DNA of 64,000 bases from Chlorophyllum brunneum. Its lineage: Eukaryota; Basidiomycota; Agaricomycetes; Agaricales; Agaricaceae. The DNA is taken from assembly GCA_963576785.1 (NCBI GenBank), contig OY756139.1, positions 2,914,001 to 2,978,000 on the forward strand. The letters are read 5' to 3'. A model generated the notes under the pieces. It was given only the letters and a program-made list of their open reading frames with translations. It was not told the DNA's origin and searched no databases. This document shows, piece by piece, positions 14,051-24,646 of the stretch (the first letter of the stretch is position 1; the number at the start of each line of letters is the position of its first letter). Position numbers and translations under genes: made by a program.

Positions 14051-14643
14051 ATGTCCTCGGCAGAGGCTGAAGTCATTCCACGCGCTTCCCTTGACACAGT
14101 CATCGGTGAACGCCCACCGACACCTAAATTGGAGGAACACAGCGGACTAGAGGTTCGTCAGGAAGGCGTCGCCGCAGGCAGCGACGCTCAGAGTACAGCA
14201 ACGACTCCAGGGCCCGAGGCTCTCCGCACCCTGAGGCTCGAGACTGTTCCTGATGAAGACCGTGTCGAGTGGGAACATATCAGGAATCAGCTGGGCATCT
14301 CAAACGTTGAGGAAGGAAGGGGGGTAGATTGGGAACAGTTCAGAAATCAGCTGGGTTTGTCCGACGAAGACGAACGCTCGACTAGTCTTTTGAAACAGAT
14401 TGGCCAAGCAAGCTTAGTGCTTGCGACGACGCCTTTCATGCTGTCCCATGGCGTGTTCAAGATGCTCGGAGCCCTTTTCAAGAGCCTTGGGATGATATTT
14501 ACTGGGTTGGCCAAGTTGTCACAGAAGTTGACGTATAGGCCTAACAGGGGACGGGATAGAGAGGGTGCCGGTTCGTGGTTCCTTTGATGTTGACCAAAGA
14601 TGGGATTGATACTGGGGGGTGTTTAGGTCCAATTCAAATATAA
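14051..14643 (+). CDS. Small paralog B: glycine-heptad C-terminal hydrophobic protein
   Basis: About 178 residues and clearly homologous to paralog A. The Trp motif occurs twice (VEWEHIRNQLGIS and VDWEQFRNQLGLS, 60 bases apart), so it was duplicated inside the gene. The hydrophobic tract covers residues 114-155 (LVLATTPFMLSHGVFKM, then LGALFKSLGMIFTGLAKL), followed by QKLTYRP and a basic tail. The main exon ends at 14570. An intron to 14626 and a short last exon add PIQI and TAA at 14643, in the same place as in paralog A. Function unknown; it is probably membrane-associated. Confidence 0.72.
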
Positions 14644-14827
14644 CTTTGCGAAGGACTGGACGAGGATATCTTTTGTATATTAGTCTACCCCAGATTTGTG
14701 TCGCAAACTGTGGACGAAACTGCAATGCTGCACCAGTATCCGTGGACCAGAAAGGGACGTTTTCCAGATAGGGCTTCCACAAGCCAGGTGACGAGGTCAT
14801 GTTGGCATGATCCTTCCCATATTGGTC

Positions 14828-14834
14828 TATATAA
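14828..14834 (+). promoter_or_regulatory. TATA box of small paralog C
   Basis: TATATAA 41 bases upstream of the ATG at 14876. Confidence 0.55.
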
Positions 14835-14875
14835 GAAGTCAATGAGAGGCCCTCACAGTTACCAACTTATCCAAC

Positions 14876-15436
14876 ATGACCAATCTTCTCGCGTTGCCTG
14901 AGCCAGCGCCACGAAACAGTTCCTCTGCCTCCACTACTGTTGCGGCCAGTGACACTCCGTTAGCCCTCCCAGCACCATCCGATGCTTCCAAGGTGAATCC
15001 ACAACAAGAAACGGAGTGGAAGAGTTCGTTGAGGAACCTTGAGCATCATATGGGAACATACAAGGATAATGCAAGGGAGGGCGGAGCGTCAGAACGGGAC
15101 GCAGAGCAGGTGGCCAGCGCAATGGAACAGGTTGCAGATAGCCATACTGATCCGAAAGTGAAGGTGCACTGGCAGGAGAAGGCAAGAGCATTCAGGGCGG
15201 GTGGTAAGGAAGAGCGCGACGGGATTTTGGAAGAGATTGGGAAAGGGTTCTTGATGTTGTTGACGACGCCATTCCTGTTGGTTGGTGCGGTGTTGCAAGC
15301 TGCAGGAGGTATTCTGAATGGAGTTGGATCGATTCTGAAGGGGCTGGGACGGCTGACGAAGAAATTGACCTATACGGGCTCGTCGTCAAGGGGTCCATCC
15401 CCGGAATCGGCGCGAGCTGCAGACAGGGGACAGTGA
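14876..15436 (+). CDS. Small paralog C: glycine-heptad C-terminal hydrophobic protein
   Basis: A single-exon gene of 186 residues. The Ala/Pro/Ser-rich N-terminus precedes a Trp motif (ETEWKSSLRNLEHHMG) and a charged helical middle (DAEQVASAMEQVAD). The shared tract follows at residues 117-165: ILEEIGKGFLMLLTTPFLL, then VGAVLQAAGGILNGVG, then SILKGLGRLTKKLTY. Glycines recur at about seven-residue steps, giving a small-residue face typical of glycine-zipper-like helix packing. It lacks the last intron of A and B. The ATG lies only 232 bases after the stop of paralog B. Unknown function. Confidence 0.75.
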   Translation: MTNLLALPEPAPRNSSSASTTVAASDTPLALPAPSDASKVNPQQETEWKSSLRNLEHHMGTYKDNAREGGASERDAEQVASAMEQVADSHTDPKVKVHWQEKARAFRAGGKEERDGILEEIGKGFLMLLTTPFLLVGAVLQAAGGILNGVGSILKGLGRLTKKLTYTGSSSRGPSPESARAADRGQ

Positions 15437-15954
15437 CGGACTATTTGTTCTCAAAAAGTCATGTATATCTGCTGTTGGGACCATATAAACTGCTAGTCTT
15501 GTGCGGCTTGTCGAACCCAAATCTCACTGGTGTTACTTTTTCGTACATTAAATAACATGAAATTCCCTGTTCTGACCGACAAAAACATAGTGAAAGCAGT
15601 ATGACGTCATTCCCGACCATACTCTCCCCGCCTTCGTCCCTCGATACCACGGAGCCCAATATCGAAGTAATTTGAGGCCTCGATTACAACATACCCGCCT
15701 CTAGAGTCATCAGAACTGACACACCTACCACAAAGAGCCCCGGGCGTCAATTCGAAGTGGAAGAATCAAGAACGACGGAGATTTCCTACACGCCGCATCG
15801 GCGCGTGTGCGGACTGATATATATGATAGCTGCGCGTGTGAGGTGGCTTCTCATCTTCAAGCTTGCCAGGCCTCCCCCAACCCGGAAACCCTCTCGGAGA
15901 CCCTAGAGCTTACAGAGACACAACTTCGCAATTCAATAACCCCCCTTGGCAATC
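15437..15954. other. Spacer between paralogs C and D
   Basis: No coding sequence supported. It contains a CRE-like TGACGTCA at 15602-15609 and the inverted repeat CGCCG-CAT-CGGCG at 15791-15803. A direct repeat GCGCGTGTG (15801-15809 and 15832-15840) flanks a TATA-like ATATATA. These are plausible promoter parts for paralog D. Confidence 0.45.
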
Positions 15955-16482
15955 ATGATTATTGATCCTGTCCTCAATCAAAGGCACCTTGACCTTCCGC
16001 AGTCCAACGGGCAGTTAGACGTAGGATTACCTGTGATCCAAGACGTATCCTTCGAGGTCTTCGAGACTGCGCCCGTCTCGGAGGATCACCCCCCTCCATA
16101 CACTGAGATCGACCCAGGGATCAATGAGGGACCAGAGACCAACGTACCAAAGGTCACGGTCCCCGAATCCGGGTGAGTGGTGCGCTCTACCAAATCATTT
16201 GACTCTTCTTAATCCTTTCACTTTTTAATCCGCAGCCAATGGGAATTCACAAGGGGCCACCTCGACAGTAATCCCCAGCCCTCGAACAACAAAGCGGTGG
16301 CGTCTCCTGGCATGCAAGAGATCCAGGATGGCGCTAAGCAAATCCTGGACTCGACCATGCTGGTCGCAGAGACCGTCCTGACCGCGACCGGAAGCTGCAC
16401 CCAGGGAGTGGGTAGGATTCTCTCTGGGTTGGGCAAGATCATCAAAGATCGTCGTACCGCCTGGGCCTGCAAGGGCCAGTGA
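15955..16482 (+). CDS. Small paralog D: divergent glycine-heptad protein with PPxY motif
   Basis: Two exons (15955-16172 and 16236-16482) give about 154 residues. The N-terminus carries HPPPYTEID, a PPxY-type WW ligand that suggests contact with a Rsp5/NEDD4-type ligase. A Trp (GQWEFTRGHLDS) corresponds in position to the motif of A-C. The C-terminal part MQEIQDGAKQILDST, then VLTATGSCTQGVG, then RILSGLGKIIKDRR aligns with paralog C (EI..G, VL.A.G, GVG.IL.GLG). The tract is less hydrophobic than in A-C. The donor GTGAGT at 16173 and acceptor CGCAG at 16235 are strong. Function unknown. Confidence 0.7.
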
Positions 16483-17317
16483 TCGCATCACCGTCAATCC
16501 CGCCTTCACTCTTCCAATCCGCGTCACCCCCGTTATTCCGATCCGAGAAAATCCCAAAAACCCCCCAAAAAAAGGAAAAGAAAAAAAAGTGAAGAAGAAT
16601 GCCGTGCGTATTCCATATTCATATCCTCTTTCCCCCCCCCCCCTCCCCCGGTCATGACTGACGATTAATCCCCTATCTAGGAATAGGGCATCTTCAACCT
16701 CCTTGGCACCTTCCGCGTAATACTTTCCTATTGCCAGATACTCTTCTAGGCTTGCAGCTTGGTAGAGTACCTGACAATATGAACGTGATGACGTTCAAGA
16801 TCTCACAGAGATTCTATGCCGTTTACGGCCTTCTTTTTCACTTTTTTTTCTTTTCGTTACTAATAATTTATTGTTTCATGCGTGCTATCGCTGTTGTCAT
16901 TTGTCTTACTGTAGCGATCTTGTCCACCACACACTCTTTTATATAGCACCACGTTCCTCCGTTGTATTACCTCTATCCGCAGTGGCTGGTGACTGCATGT
17001 TTTGTATAGGTCAATTTGACCGTAGCTACGACTCACGATGAATCCATTTGTTTGTTGGATGTGAACCATGCGATTTTATTAAGAGACGACCATAGTATAA
17101 AACGAAACCATGAGTGCTTTATATACACGATAATAATAATGTAAGTGTCTATTTATTCGTTATCGGATCTCCGAGAGCGTGCCAGCTCCACCAGTGAACC
17201 TCAAACTTGAACAACCCATCACCAGTTGCATTACCAAGCGCTGACCGCCGAGCCATCATTCCTTTACCCAGCTATGCCAGTTTTGCCTCAGAGTAATTAC
17301 CATGTAGTGCGGTCCTG
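16483..17317. other. Intergenic region, 0.83 kb, with homopolymer tracts
   Basis: Contains an A-rich run at about 16563-16588 and a run of 12 C at 16632-16643, followed by T-rich DNA. This is the shared downstream flank of paralog D and the PAQR gene. No gene supported. Confidence 0.5.
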
Positions 17318-19280
17318 TCAACCCGACGTGTAATCCGCCAAACACTGAAGTCCATCCTTCATTGCTTGCATACCGTGCTTGTGCTGGTTCACAGCGAGTA
17401 CAATGAAGCAATGCCAAATTGCGTGGGATCCACCACCAATACAGTCTAGGTACCGTCGAGCGCTTTCAGGGAGGTGACGTTCGGGCCAGTGGTAAGCGTA
17501 GAAGGCGAGACCGACGAGGTACGAGGTAATGGAAGGGAAAAGGGGTGCTGTGAGTGCAAAGGTTTAAATGTGGGTTCTTTGGAAACTCCAAGGGAGGAAA
17601 CGTACAAATGAAATTTGACATTTCTTTGTGCGAGTGCAGAATCGCCATTCCGAACAGAGGTGCGAGGCCAGAGAGGGCAAGAGCGAGGAAAAAGCCCATG
17701 CGATGGAACTATGTGATCAATCTCACTCGTCAAATCTCACAGGGGTATATGGAGTGCGAACGTACGCGGTACTCGAATTTGTTGAACCAGTCCATGAAGG
17801 GGAGTATATTACCGAGCAATCCCATCAAGAAACATAGACCGACGAATGCGTGGCCGATTTTTGGATGGCACTGGTAGCCATAATGGACGACTGTTCCGAC
17901 ACTTGCGCTAATTAGCCACCCGATACCCACATAGTCGATCCGAGCACAGAATTCCATGCTCGAGTGATGTGCACAACCGGACATGGTATGCCAGATAGCA
18001 CTGCCTAGGAGGCAGATACAGGCGAAAAACATGAAGAAAATCTCCGGGGCATCGAAGTGGGTTGGGTTTCGGATTATGGAGATGAGGTTGACAAGATTTA
18101 ACATGAAGGGTACCAGGTGTGTATGAATATTGACTATACGTACAAAGGTGAGTACATGGTTTCGAACCAGATCGGGAAAACTTACGAGTCTCGTTGTGTA
18201 GCGCAAAGACGGACTTAATTATTAGTGGCCAACGTTCTATTGGTATAAATCTATGGACAGGGCTCGGTCAGCGTACGCTAGAGATGGGTGAATATTTACG
18301 TACCTATATCCTTGGGCAACGAATGGGTTGTTCCTCCACGGGTGTGGTAGGTCCTGGTATGTAATAAGACACACTCCTTCGAATGAGCATTTGACTGCTT
18401 TAGCCACTTCGGAAGCAGTTTTTTCTATAAATTCTTCCATTTCTCCTACAGTGTCCGTTGGGTCGTTTGTAACTTGTACCACACATTCTGATGAAACTAG
18501 CGCCTCCAAGACTTCATGCAAAAGTGAGCTGGGGGCTGGCGACGGAGCGCCCAGCATGTCGGTGAATCCGACTTCCATAGACGACAGATGAGAGTGCAGC
18601 TTTTGTAAGTGCATCGAGAGTGTAGGAACGTAGCCCATCAACTTGTTCGAGTCTATTTCTTGGAAACGGGACCTGGCGTCGTCCAGCTTCATATACATGT
18701 CGTTTAAGTCGGGCAAATGTGCTCGAACGTCGTGCATGTCCAATAGATGGGGCATCTCTGGAAGATGCGAGCGCATTCCCGCCATATCCGGAAGCTGGGG
18801 TAGCTCCGGTAAGTGTGAACGTACATCGACCAACATGGCCATATCAGGTAGGTCTGGGATGTGAGCTCTGAGGAAACTCTCGACGGAGGCCAGGTCAGAG
18901 AAATGTATGTCGGGGAGATGGGAGCGCACATCTGCGCGGATGCCATCGAGCATTTCCAGTGCCGTCTTTGCCCATTGTCGCGCCTCTTCTATTTTAATCT
19001 CTCCTCTCGTTTTCCAAGCTTCTAGATCAGGTGACTCTAGTTCAGAGAGCTGTCGCTCGAGGTCTGCGAGATGAGAGAGGACGAGGAAACGGAGGGAGGC
19101 GAGGGTCTGTGTTGGTGATACTCGGGAGAGATCGAGGGGGTCGACAGAGGCAGGAAGTGATTTGCAGAGCTGGAGAGGAGATAATTTGGGGCCCGAACCA
19201 GAGGCGCGCTTGACATGTCGCAGGCGCAGGGTGGGAGTTGAGGACGCGGTCATCGTGATCGTGGTCGTCGGCGTCGACAT
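17318..19280 (-). CDS. PAQR/HlyIII-family seven-helix protein with long repeat-bearing N-terminus
   Basis: PAQR proteins (adiponectin-receptor and yeast Izh relatives) are thought to be Zn-dependent ceramidase-like enzymes or receptors. The N-terminal 320 residues are soluble and predicted helical, with five imperfect VRSHLP-type repeats at residues 117-208. The PAQR core follows: PIERWPLIIKSVFALHNET, NIHTHL, SAIWHTMSGCAHHS (S...H) and the Asp of ARIDYVGIGW. Late comes HAIWHCFIV (H...H), giving the metal ligands. It ends CLADYTSG before TGA at 17318. About four introns. The start is the ATG at 19280. The long N-terminus recalls the extended Izh3-like forms. It is divergent from the peptidyl-tRNA hydrolase gene with a 369-base gap. 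Confidence 0.92.
18657..18932 (-). repeat. VRSHLP-type protein repeats in the PAQR N-terminus
   Basis: Five imperfect units with the core (D/G)(V/M)R(S/A)HLP, often followed by (E/D)LPxLPDM. Copies read DVRSHLPDI, DVRSHLPEL, GMRSHLPEM and DVRAHLPDL, plus a weaker FLRAHIPDLPDM. The spacing is irregular (about 16-35 residues). Confidence 0.75.
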
Positions 19281-19649
19281 GAGGATTGGTAGTGAGGGGA
19301 GGACGTCAGGAAATTATCATGTGGAAATTGGTGGCATAGGGATGGGCGTGGTTTCAGGGTGCCATTTTCGTATTATGTAATGGCAGTAGCGAAATTGATC
19401 CGGAACAAAAAACTTCCGACTTTGCTCTGGCAATACTTATGGTGGAATGCTGAAATTCGCTTAGAAAGGCTGACTCCTCGTCGTTGCTCATTTGTAAGTT
19501 TGCATCCCGTCAATGACTCTTCTCGCGTCGAGTAACAAAGCGGCAGCACAGCATCGACTCATGGATAGTCATTCTACCACACTTATTTTAACGGCTTTGG
19601 TTTACCTCTAGTTTCATTTCCACCGTGCTCAGCTTCTTCTGCAGACAAC
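19281..19649. other. Divergent promoter region, PAQR and peptidyl-tRNA hydrolase
   Basis: A 369-base gap between the two start codons. No coding sequence seen. Confidence 0.5.
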
Positions 19650-20310
19650 ATGGGTTTGCCTATACCCCAGCTTCTTGTTGTCGGCCTGGGAAACTTGCCA
19701 TTGCCACTTACTCGGCATAGGTATTTGGTTACTCCGCAAGATTACCGAAAGGAGGGATGCTGATATAGCTATCATAGCGTTGGCCATCTCATCGTTGACT
19801 CCCTCGCTAGCCGTCTAGGAATTGAACTATCGAGCCGGGGGGGTGGTTATACTGGACATGGCCAAGTGCATATCGGCGAGACTCTGGTTTCGCTAACCCT
19901 ATTTAAATCCAGTACGTCCCATATATTTTCCCCCACGCACCGACTTATGGGTGGAAAAAGAATCCTTGATGAATATTTCTGGACCGTCGGTAGCTGCAGT
20001 TTACCGAAAGAGTTTTCATAACCCGAAATCCATGATCGTCATCTCTGACTCCGTCCAGCACGATGTTACGAAACTAGCCGTACGGCTAGGAGGCTCTGCA
20101 AACGGGCACAATGGTGTCAAGAGCATTATCTCTGCCCTAGGAGGTGAACAAAACTTCTGGCGTTTCCGTGCTGGCATTGGGTGTGATAGAACGGATATGG
20201 TCACCTACGTACTGGGGAGACTCTCAAATCATGAGAAACAGTTCTGGACACAGGATGGACTGGATCTCGTTCTCGCCGAACTTGAGCAAGTGGTTAGGAA
20301 GAATGGTTAA
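19650..20310 (+). CDS. Peptidyl-tRNA hydrolase (bacterial/mitochondrial Pth1 type)
   Basis: Hydrolyses the ester bond of peptidyl-tRNA released from ribosomes, probably in mitochondria. Three exons join to give VVGLGNLPLPLTRHSVGHL (family Asn and catalytic His), KSKSLMNISG, SDSVQHD (catalytic Asp) and GSANGHNGVKS (tRNA-binding Asn). The end is VVRKNG before TAA. The first intron lies inside the codon of the Ser after the catalytic His, and the second lies just before the KSLMNISG stretch. The length of about 185 residues fits the family. No clear mitochondrial presequence is visible, since the fold begins within ten residues of the ATG. Confidence 0.93.
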
Positions 20311-20343
20311 CTCGTAAGCGCAATCTCCGCTTTCGTTCAGCTG

Positions 20344-20756
20344 ATGTTCAGGAACTATAACACTCCAGGAGACCCGCCAGCCGTGAGACGGATTCTCTCC
20401 CTTTCGGGCGACCCGGGTCTATCTGGGCTGCTACCAGGCGGCAGTCCTGCTCCTTAGGTTAGGAAGCAAAATCGGACCTCTCGACTTCGAGCTTCGTAGG
20501 TTTATTATGCGCCTGCGAAAACCTTCATCCAGGAGCTGTTCTACGACCACCATAGCGCCTCTACATTTCCTGGAGCATACGTCGCCCTCCCACACTCTCC
20601 CAAAGTCATCGTCATACCATGTACTTTTACCCTACCCCACCACTCTTATAATCAGAACAGGTTGATCACGAGACACGTAATCAAGCTTTCGCGAATTCAT
20701 TTTTAGAACTTCTCGCAATTCCTTCATTGAAACACGCGGTACTCAGAGACTCGTAA
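20344..20756 (+). CDS. Possible small gene of unknown function (tentative model)
   Basis: Not recognised. The ATG at 20344 lies 34 bases after the peptidyl-tRNA hydrolase stop and opens with FRNYNTPGDPPA before a good GTGAGA donor. A later stretch reads YAPAKTFIQELFYDHHSAS, then GAYVALPHSPK, and a last stretch reads VDHETRNQAFANSFLELL, then AIPSLKHAVLRDS before TAA at 20756. These stretches have coding-like composition and can be joined in frame by two introns, but the second needs a weak donor (GTCATC). It could instead be a decayed gene. Confidence 0.3.
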
Positions 20757-21059
20757 CACGTTCCATGGGGTCCGCCGTGGGATTTGTGGCCCCATGGCTA
20801 TCGGTAAATTTGCTTCACGGTGCAATTCGGAATTATGAGAAGAGAAGCAAAGCTACATCCTGGACGACCTCTGAGAGCTTTAAGTATTGTCTTGGTGGGC
20901 TTTTGCAAGCCCGAGCTCTAGCCCACCATTTCGCGCTAGTGGCCCCTTCTTCGCTTCCAGCCCAGAGACATCACTACCGTGGAGGCTGACGAGATTAAAA
21001 ATCCGTCCACACTGTTATAGTCCCATCCCTTTCTTCTGCCCTCATCGCTTTCCTGAGTG

Positions 21060-24000
21060 ATGCTTATTCGTTCCTCTTCAACAGCGTTTGTGCTGCTCTC
21101 GTCGTTCCTTACTACATTCGTTTACGCCCAACCCTCTCCTGACCTTCAGAGGCGTATCTCAGCAGCTATAGCAGCTGCGTCCAATCAGAGCGAGACACCA
21201 GACTACACGGCATTCGTCAACCCCTTCATTGGTACTGGTACGTGACATGTCATCCCCTTTCTTCGTGGTCAATTTCAATTGCCTTTCCCTGCAGATAATT
21301 TTGGTGATGTTTGGTATGTTGATCGGCGTTAAGCCAGCACTGGCTAATGAATAAGGTCACAAATATAGCCCTGGTGCTTCAATCCCGTTTGGTATGGTGA
21401 GTAGCATTAATATTGTTGCCATCAGAGCCGAATAAGCTTATTTTAATGTTTAGGTTAAATTCTCGACCGATATGACTGGCTATGCTCCAGCTGGTGGGTA
21501 CTTTCGTCCTGGTGTCAAGGAACATCACGACTAAATTCGTAATCCCATCATTTACAGGTTATGTCGCGGACCCAACTCAGAAGATTCGTGGTTTATCGCC
21601 TCTGCATGACAGCGGAACTGGATCATCCTTAGGTTAGCAATTTCATTGTGCTATATTAAATTGACCGCTGAGCATATGTGATGTTTTAGGCACGTACGGA
21701 AACTTTGAGATCATGCCTCTATTGTGCCCCGATGGATTTGACACTTGTACCACGACCCTTGATGCTCGTGAGCGTTTGAGGAAGAAACGTACAGATGGTC
21801 AGTCCATCCTTACCCATTGGATGATAAGCTAATTATGTGTCTAAAGATGCATCTCCTGGGTACTTCTCCCTGACATTGGACAATAACATTCAAATGGAAG
21901 CAACTGCAACCCGTCGTGCTGGACTGGAAAGATTCACTTTCCCTCGTGGATCCAAGCCATACTTCGCCCTCGACCTTGCAAACGACTTGCCGAATTCGTT
22001 TGCCGGCGGAGAGCTAAACATTGACCCAAACAAAGGTAGAATTACAATTGGTGGACACTGGGGTTCCAGGTCAGCCTTGTGCTCTTTATATATCTACCAA
22101 CAACGTAATGATTTGAAAAAATCTAGTTTTGGCCCCACGAGGTTCAACTACCAGGCTTTTGCATGCTACGATCTCCTTGACAACGGCAACCAAAAACTCG
22201 ATGAATATGGAGTCTGGACAGGCGATACATTTGGCTTAGATGCCAAGGGCCAAGGTCTCACACATCTCAATCTCTCTATCAATCTCTTTGGAGGCGTGTA
22301 CCAATCTGGTGCCTTGTTCTCTTACGCAAACAACCCGCGTCAAGTCAACATTCGTGTTGGGGTGTCGTTTGTATCGGAAGACCAAGCATGCGCGAATGCG
22401 GAGACGGAAGTTGGCACTACACCTTTTGATGATATTCATGCGAGAGCCAAGGCGTTGTGGCAGGAAAAACTGAGCAAGATTGAGATTGATGTAGGTGGGA
22501 CTCCGCCGAATGTTACGGAGATGCTCTATTCGTCGTTGTATCGTGCTTCTCTCACCCCGGTTAGTCCCCTCTAAGGTCAGTATTGGCATTGTACTGACGT
22601 TTCTTATCTGTCAGAACAATGCCACCGGAGAGACGCAGGGTGCTTTCGCAAATACGAATTCCTTTTACTTTGATTCATTATACTGCAGGCGCGTTCAATC
22701 TCATGCTTGTTGTTTTCAACGCTCCTGACACTTGATTATACAGCTGGGATACTGTAAGTTCTGATATCAGCTCAGACTTGAGTCAAGTGACCAATCAGTC
22801 CATAGTTCAGAACATTCTACCCACTCATGTCGCTCCATTCACCAGTGGAGTTCGCTCAAATTGTAGACAGCTATATCGATGGTTGGAGGAAAAACGGCTG
22901 GATGCCTGAGTGTCGTGCTAACAACCTGCCTGGGTGGACCCAAGGAGGCAAGTTCCCTCGTTATCCGCTGCAGAATTCTGGCTCACTGTCGGCGCACATC
23001 TGCCCTTCATAGGCTCAAGTGGTGATAACATTGTCTCCCACTTTGCTGTCAACTACCACAACGAAGCCCCTCAGCTTGGAGTCGATCTAAATGAATTGTA
23101 CTCTGCTTTGCTCGCAGATGGAGATCTGAATCCGCCGGAGTGGAATATCGAAGGAAGACAGGTGAACGTTTACAAGTGAGTCAGAATTTCGATCTATGCA
23201 TAATTGCGAGACTGGACTGCTTGCACCGTAGGCAATTTGGATACGTTCCGTTCGCTGTTCTGGATGTGGCAAGCACCGGAAGGCAAACTCGTGAAGGAAG
23301 TCGAACTCTGGAGGTAAACAAATCAACCCCATTGGATATTAATGGCTGATGCACATTGCAATGACCCAGTACGCATTTGAGGACTTTGGAATTCGCCAGG
23401 TGGCTCAGCTGTTAGGTAAAGAAGATGACATGGCTAGATATACAAACCGTTCTCTCGTGAGTACCGCTTGTCCCACTTGAAAGCGTCCGCTCAACCGGTG
23501 ATAGTTCTACCGCAATGTCTGGGACACTTCAGTGGTTAGCGATGGTTTCAAAGGTCTGCGCGATGGTATTAGAACTTGTAGTACGATCAACTGACATAGT
23601 TAACAGGATTCATGCAGAAGCGTTACTCGAATGGCACATTCTTCTTCAACAACCCTAAAGACTGCTCACCAAAGGATACAAACGACACAAGAGCCTGCTC
23701 GTTGCAGTCTAATAACGAAAATGGATTCTACGAGTCGTCTTCTTGGGAATATAGCTGGTACGTTTTTCGTCGAGGTTAGTTAAAGCCATCAAATGGCTTA
23801 CTAGAGCTTAAGGTATGCGCCTCATGATACTGCCCACCTAATTGAGTTGATGGGCGGAAACGTAAGTACCGCCGCAGAACGTAAGTTACCATGAGCTGAA
23901 GATTGTAATTTAGGAGACATTCGTCAAGCGTCTCGAACACTTCTTCGATGTGAGTGACCGTATGGCTGTGATCACATCTCAGACTTAGAGATATCACAGG

Positions 24001-24646
24001 AAGGGTATTACTTGGCAGGAAATGAACCATCTTTCCAGGTATTACATCTCGATCTTAGGCATCGTTTTTTTTTCTGAAAGTCTACCCTTGAGACCCCGAT
24101 AGGTTACCACTATGCCAACCACCCAGCCATGTCTGTTGACCGCGTTCGCAAAGTCGTTTTTGAGAACTTTGATATCAGTACGTCTCATTTTTCCTTACCG
24201 CTTATATACCCTGCTTATAAAAATGAATAGCCGCAGCAGGTCTTCCAGGGAACGACGATCAAGCCGCAATGGCCTCGCTTCTCTCTTTCCACCTACTTGG
24301 TTTATACCCCGTCCCATCTACAACACAGCTTCTCATTCTCTCCCCTTTCACGCCCAAATACACAATACACAACTCCTTCCTCAACGTCAGCACTACCGTA
24401 ACCGTGGCCAACTTCTCCTCTGAGTCGGTCCAACACACCATTCCTTCAGGTGTACCAGCATATGTGGAAAGCGTTACCGTCAATGGCAAGCCAAGTGCTT
24501 CGAAGTGTCATTTCGATTTCTACGATGTATTCAGGTTAGGTGGGGATGTTGTCATTACTTTGACAGCAGACAAGGACACTGCGGATAGTTGTGAAGGTAG
24601 TGTGCCAGAGAGTATTTCGACGGGTGGATTTGCCCAGGCTAGGTGA
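21060..24646 (+). CDS. Secreted GH92 alpha-mannosidase
   Basis: Family GH92 enzymes are Ca-dependent exo-alpha-mannosidases that trim mannose from glycoproteins and mannan. The ATG at 21060 starts a signal peptide (LIRSSSTAFVLLSSFLTTFVYA). Many short exons assemble the family pattern: FVNPFIGT, the CPGASIPFGMVKFS turn, ADPTQKIRGLSPLHDSGTG, GNFEIMPL, LYSSLYRASLTPNN, SWDTFRTFYPL and WMPECRANN. Later come SGDNIVSHFAVNYHNE, WEYSWYAPHD, GNEPS, and the late Gly-rich GLPGNDDQAAMAS. The first ~190 bases hold the signal and a 40-residue spacer before the fold. The stop is TGA at 24646. The gene has roughly 12-15 introns, and individual junctions are approximate. Confidence 0.93.
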
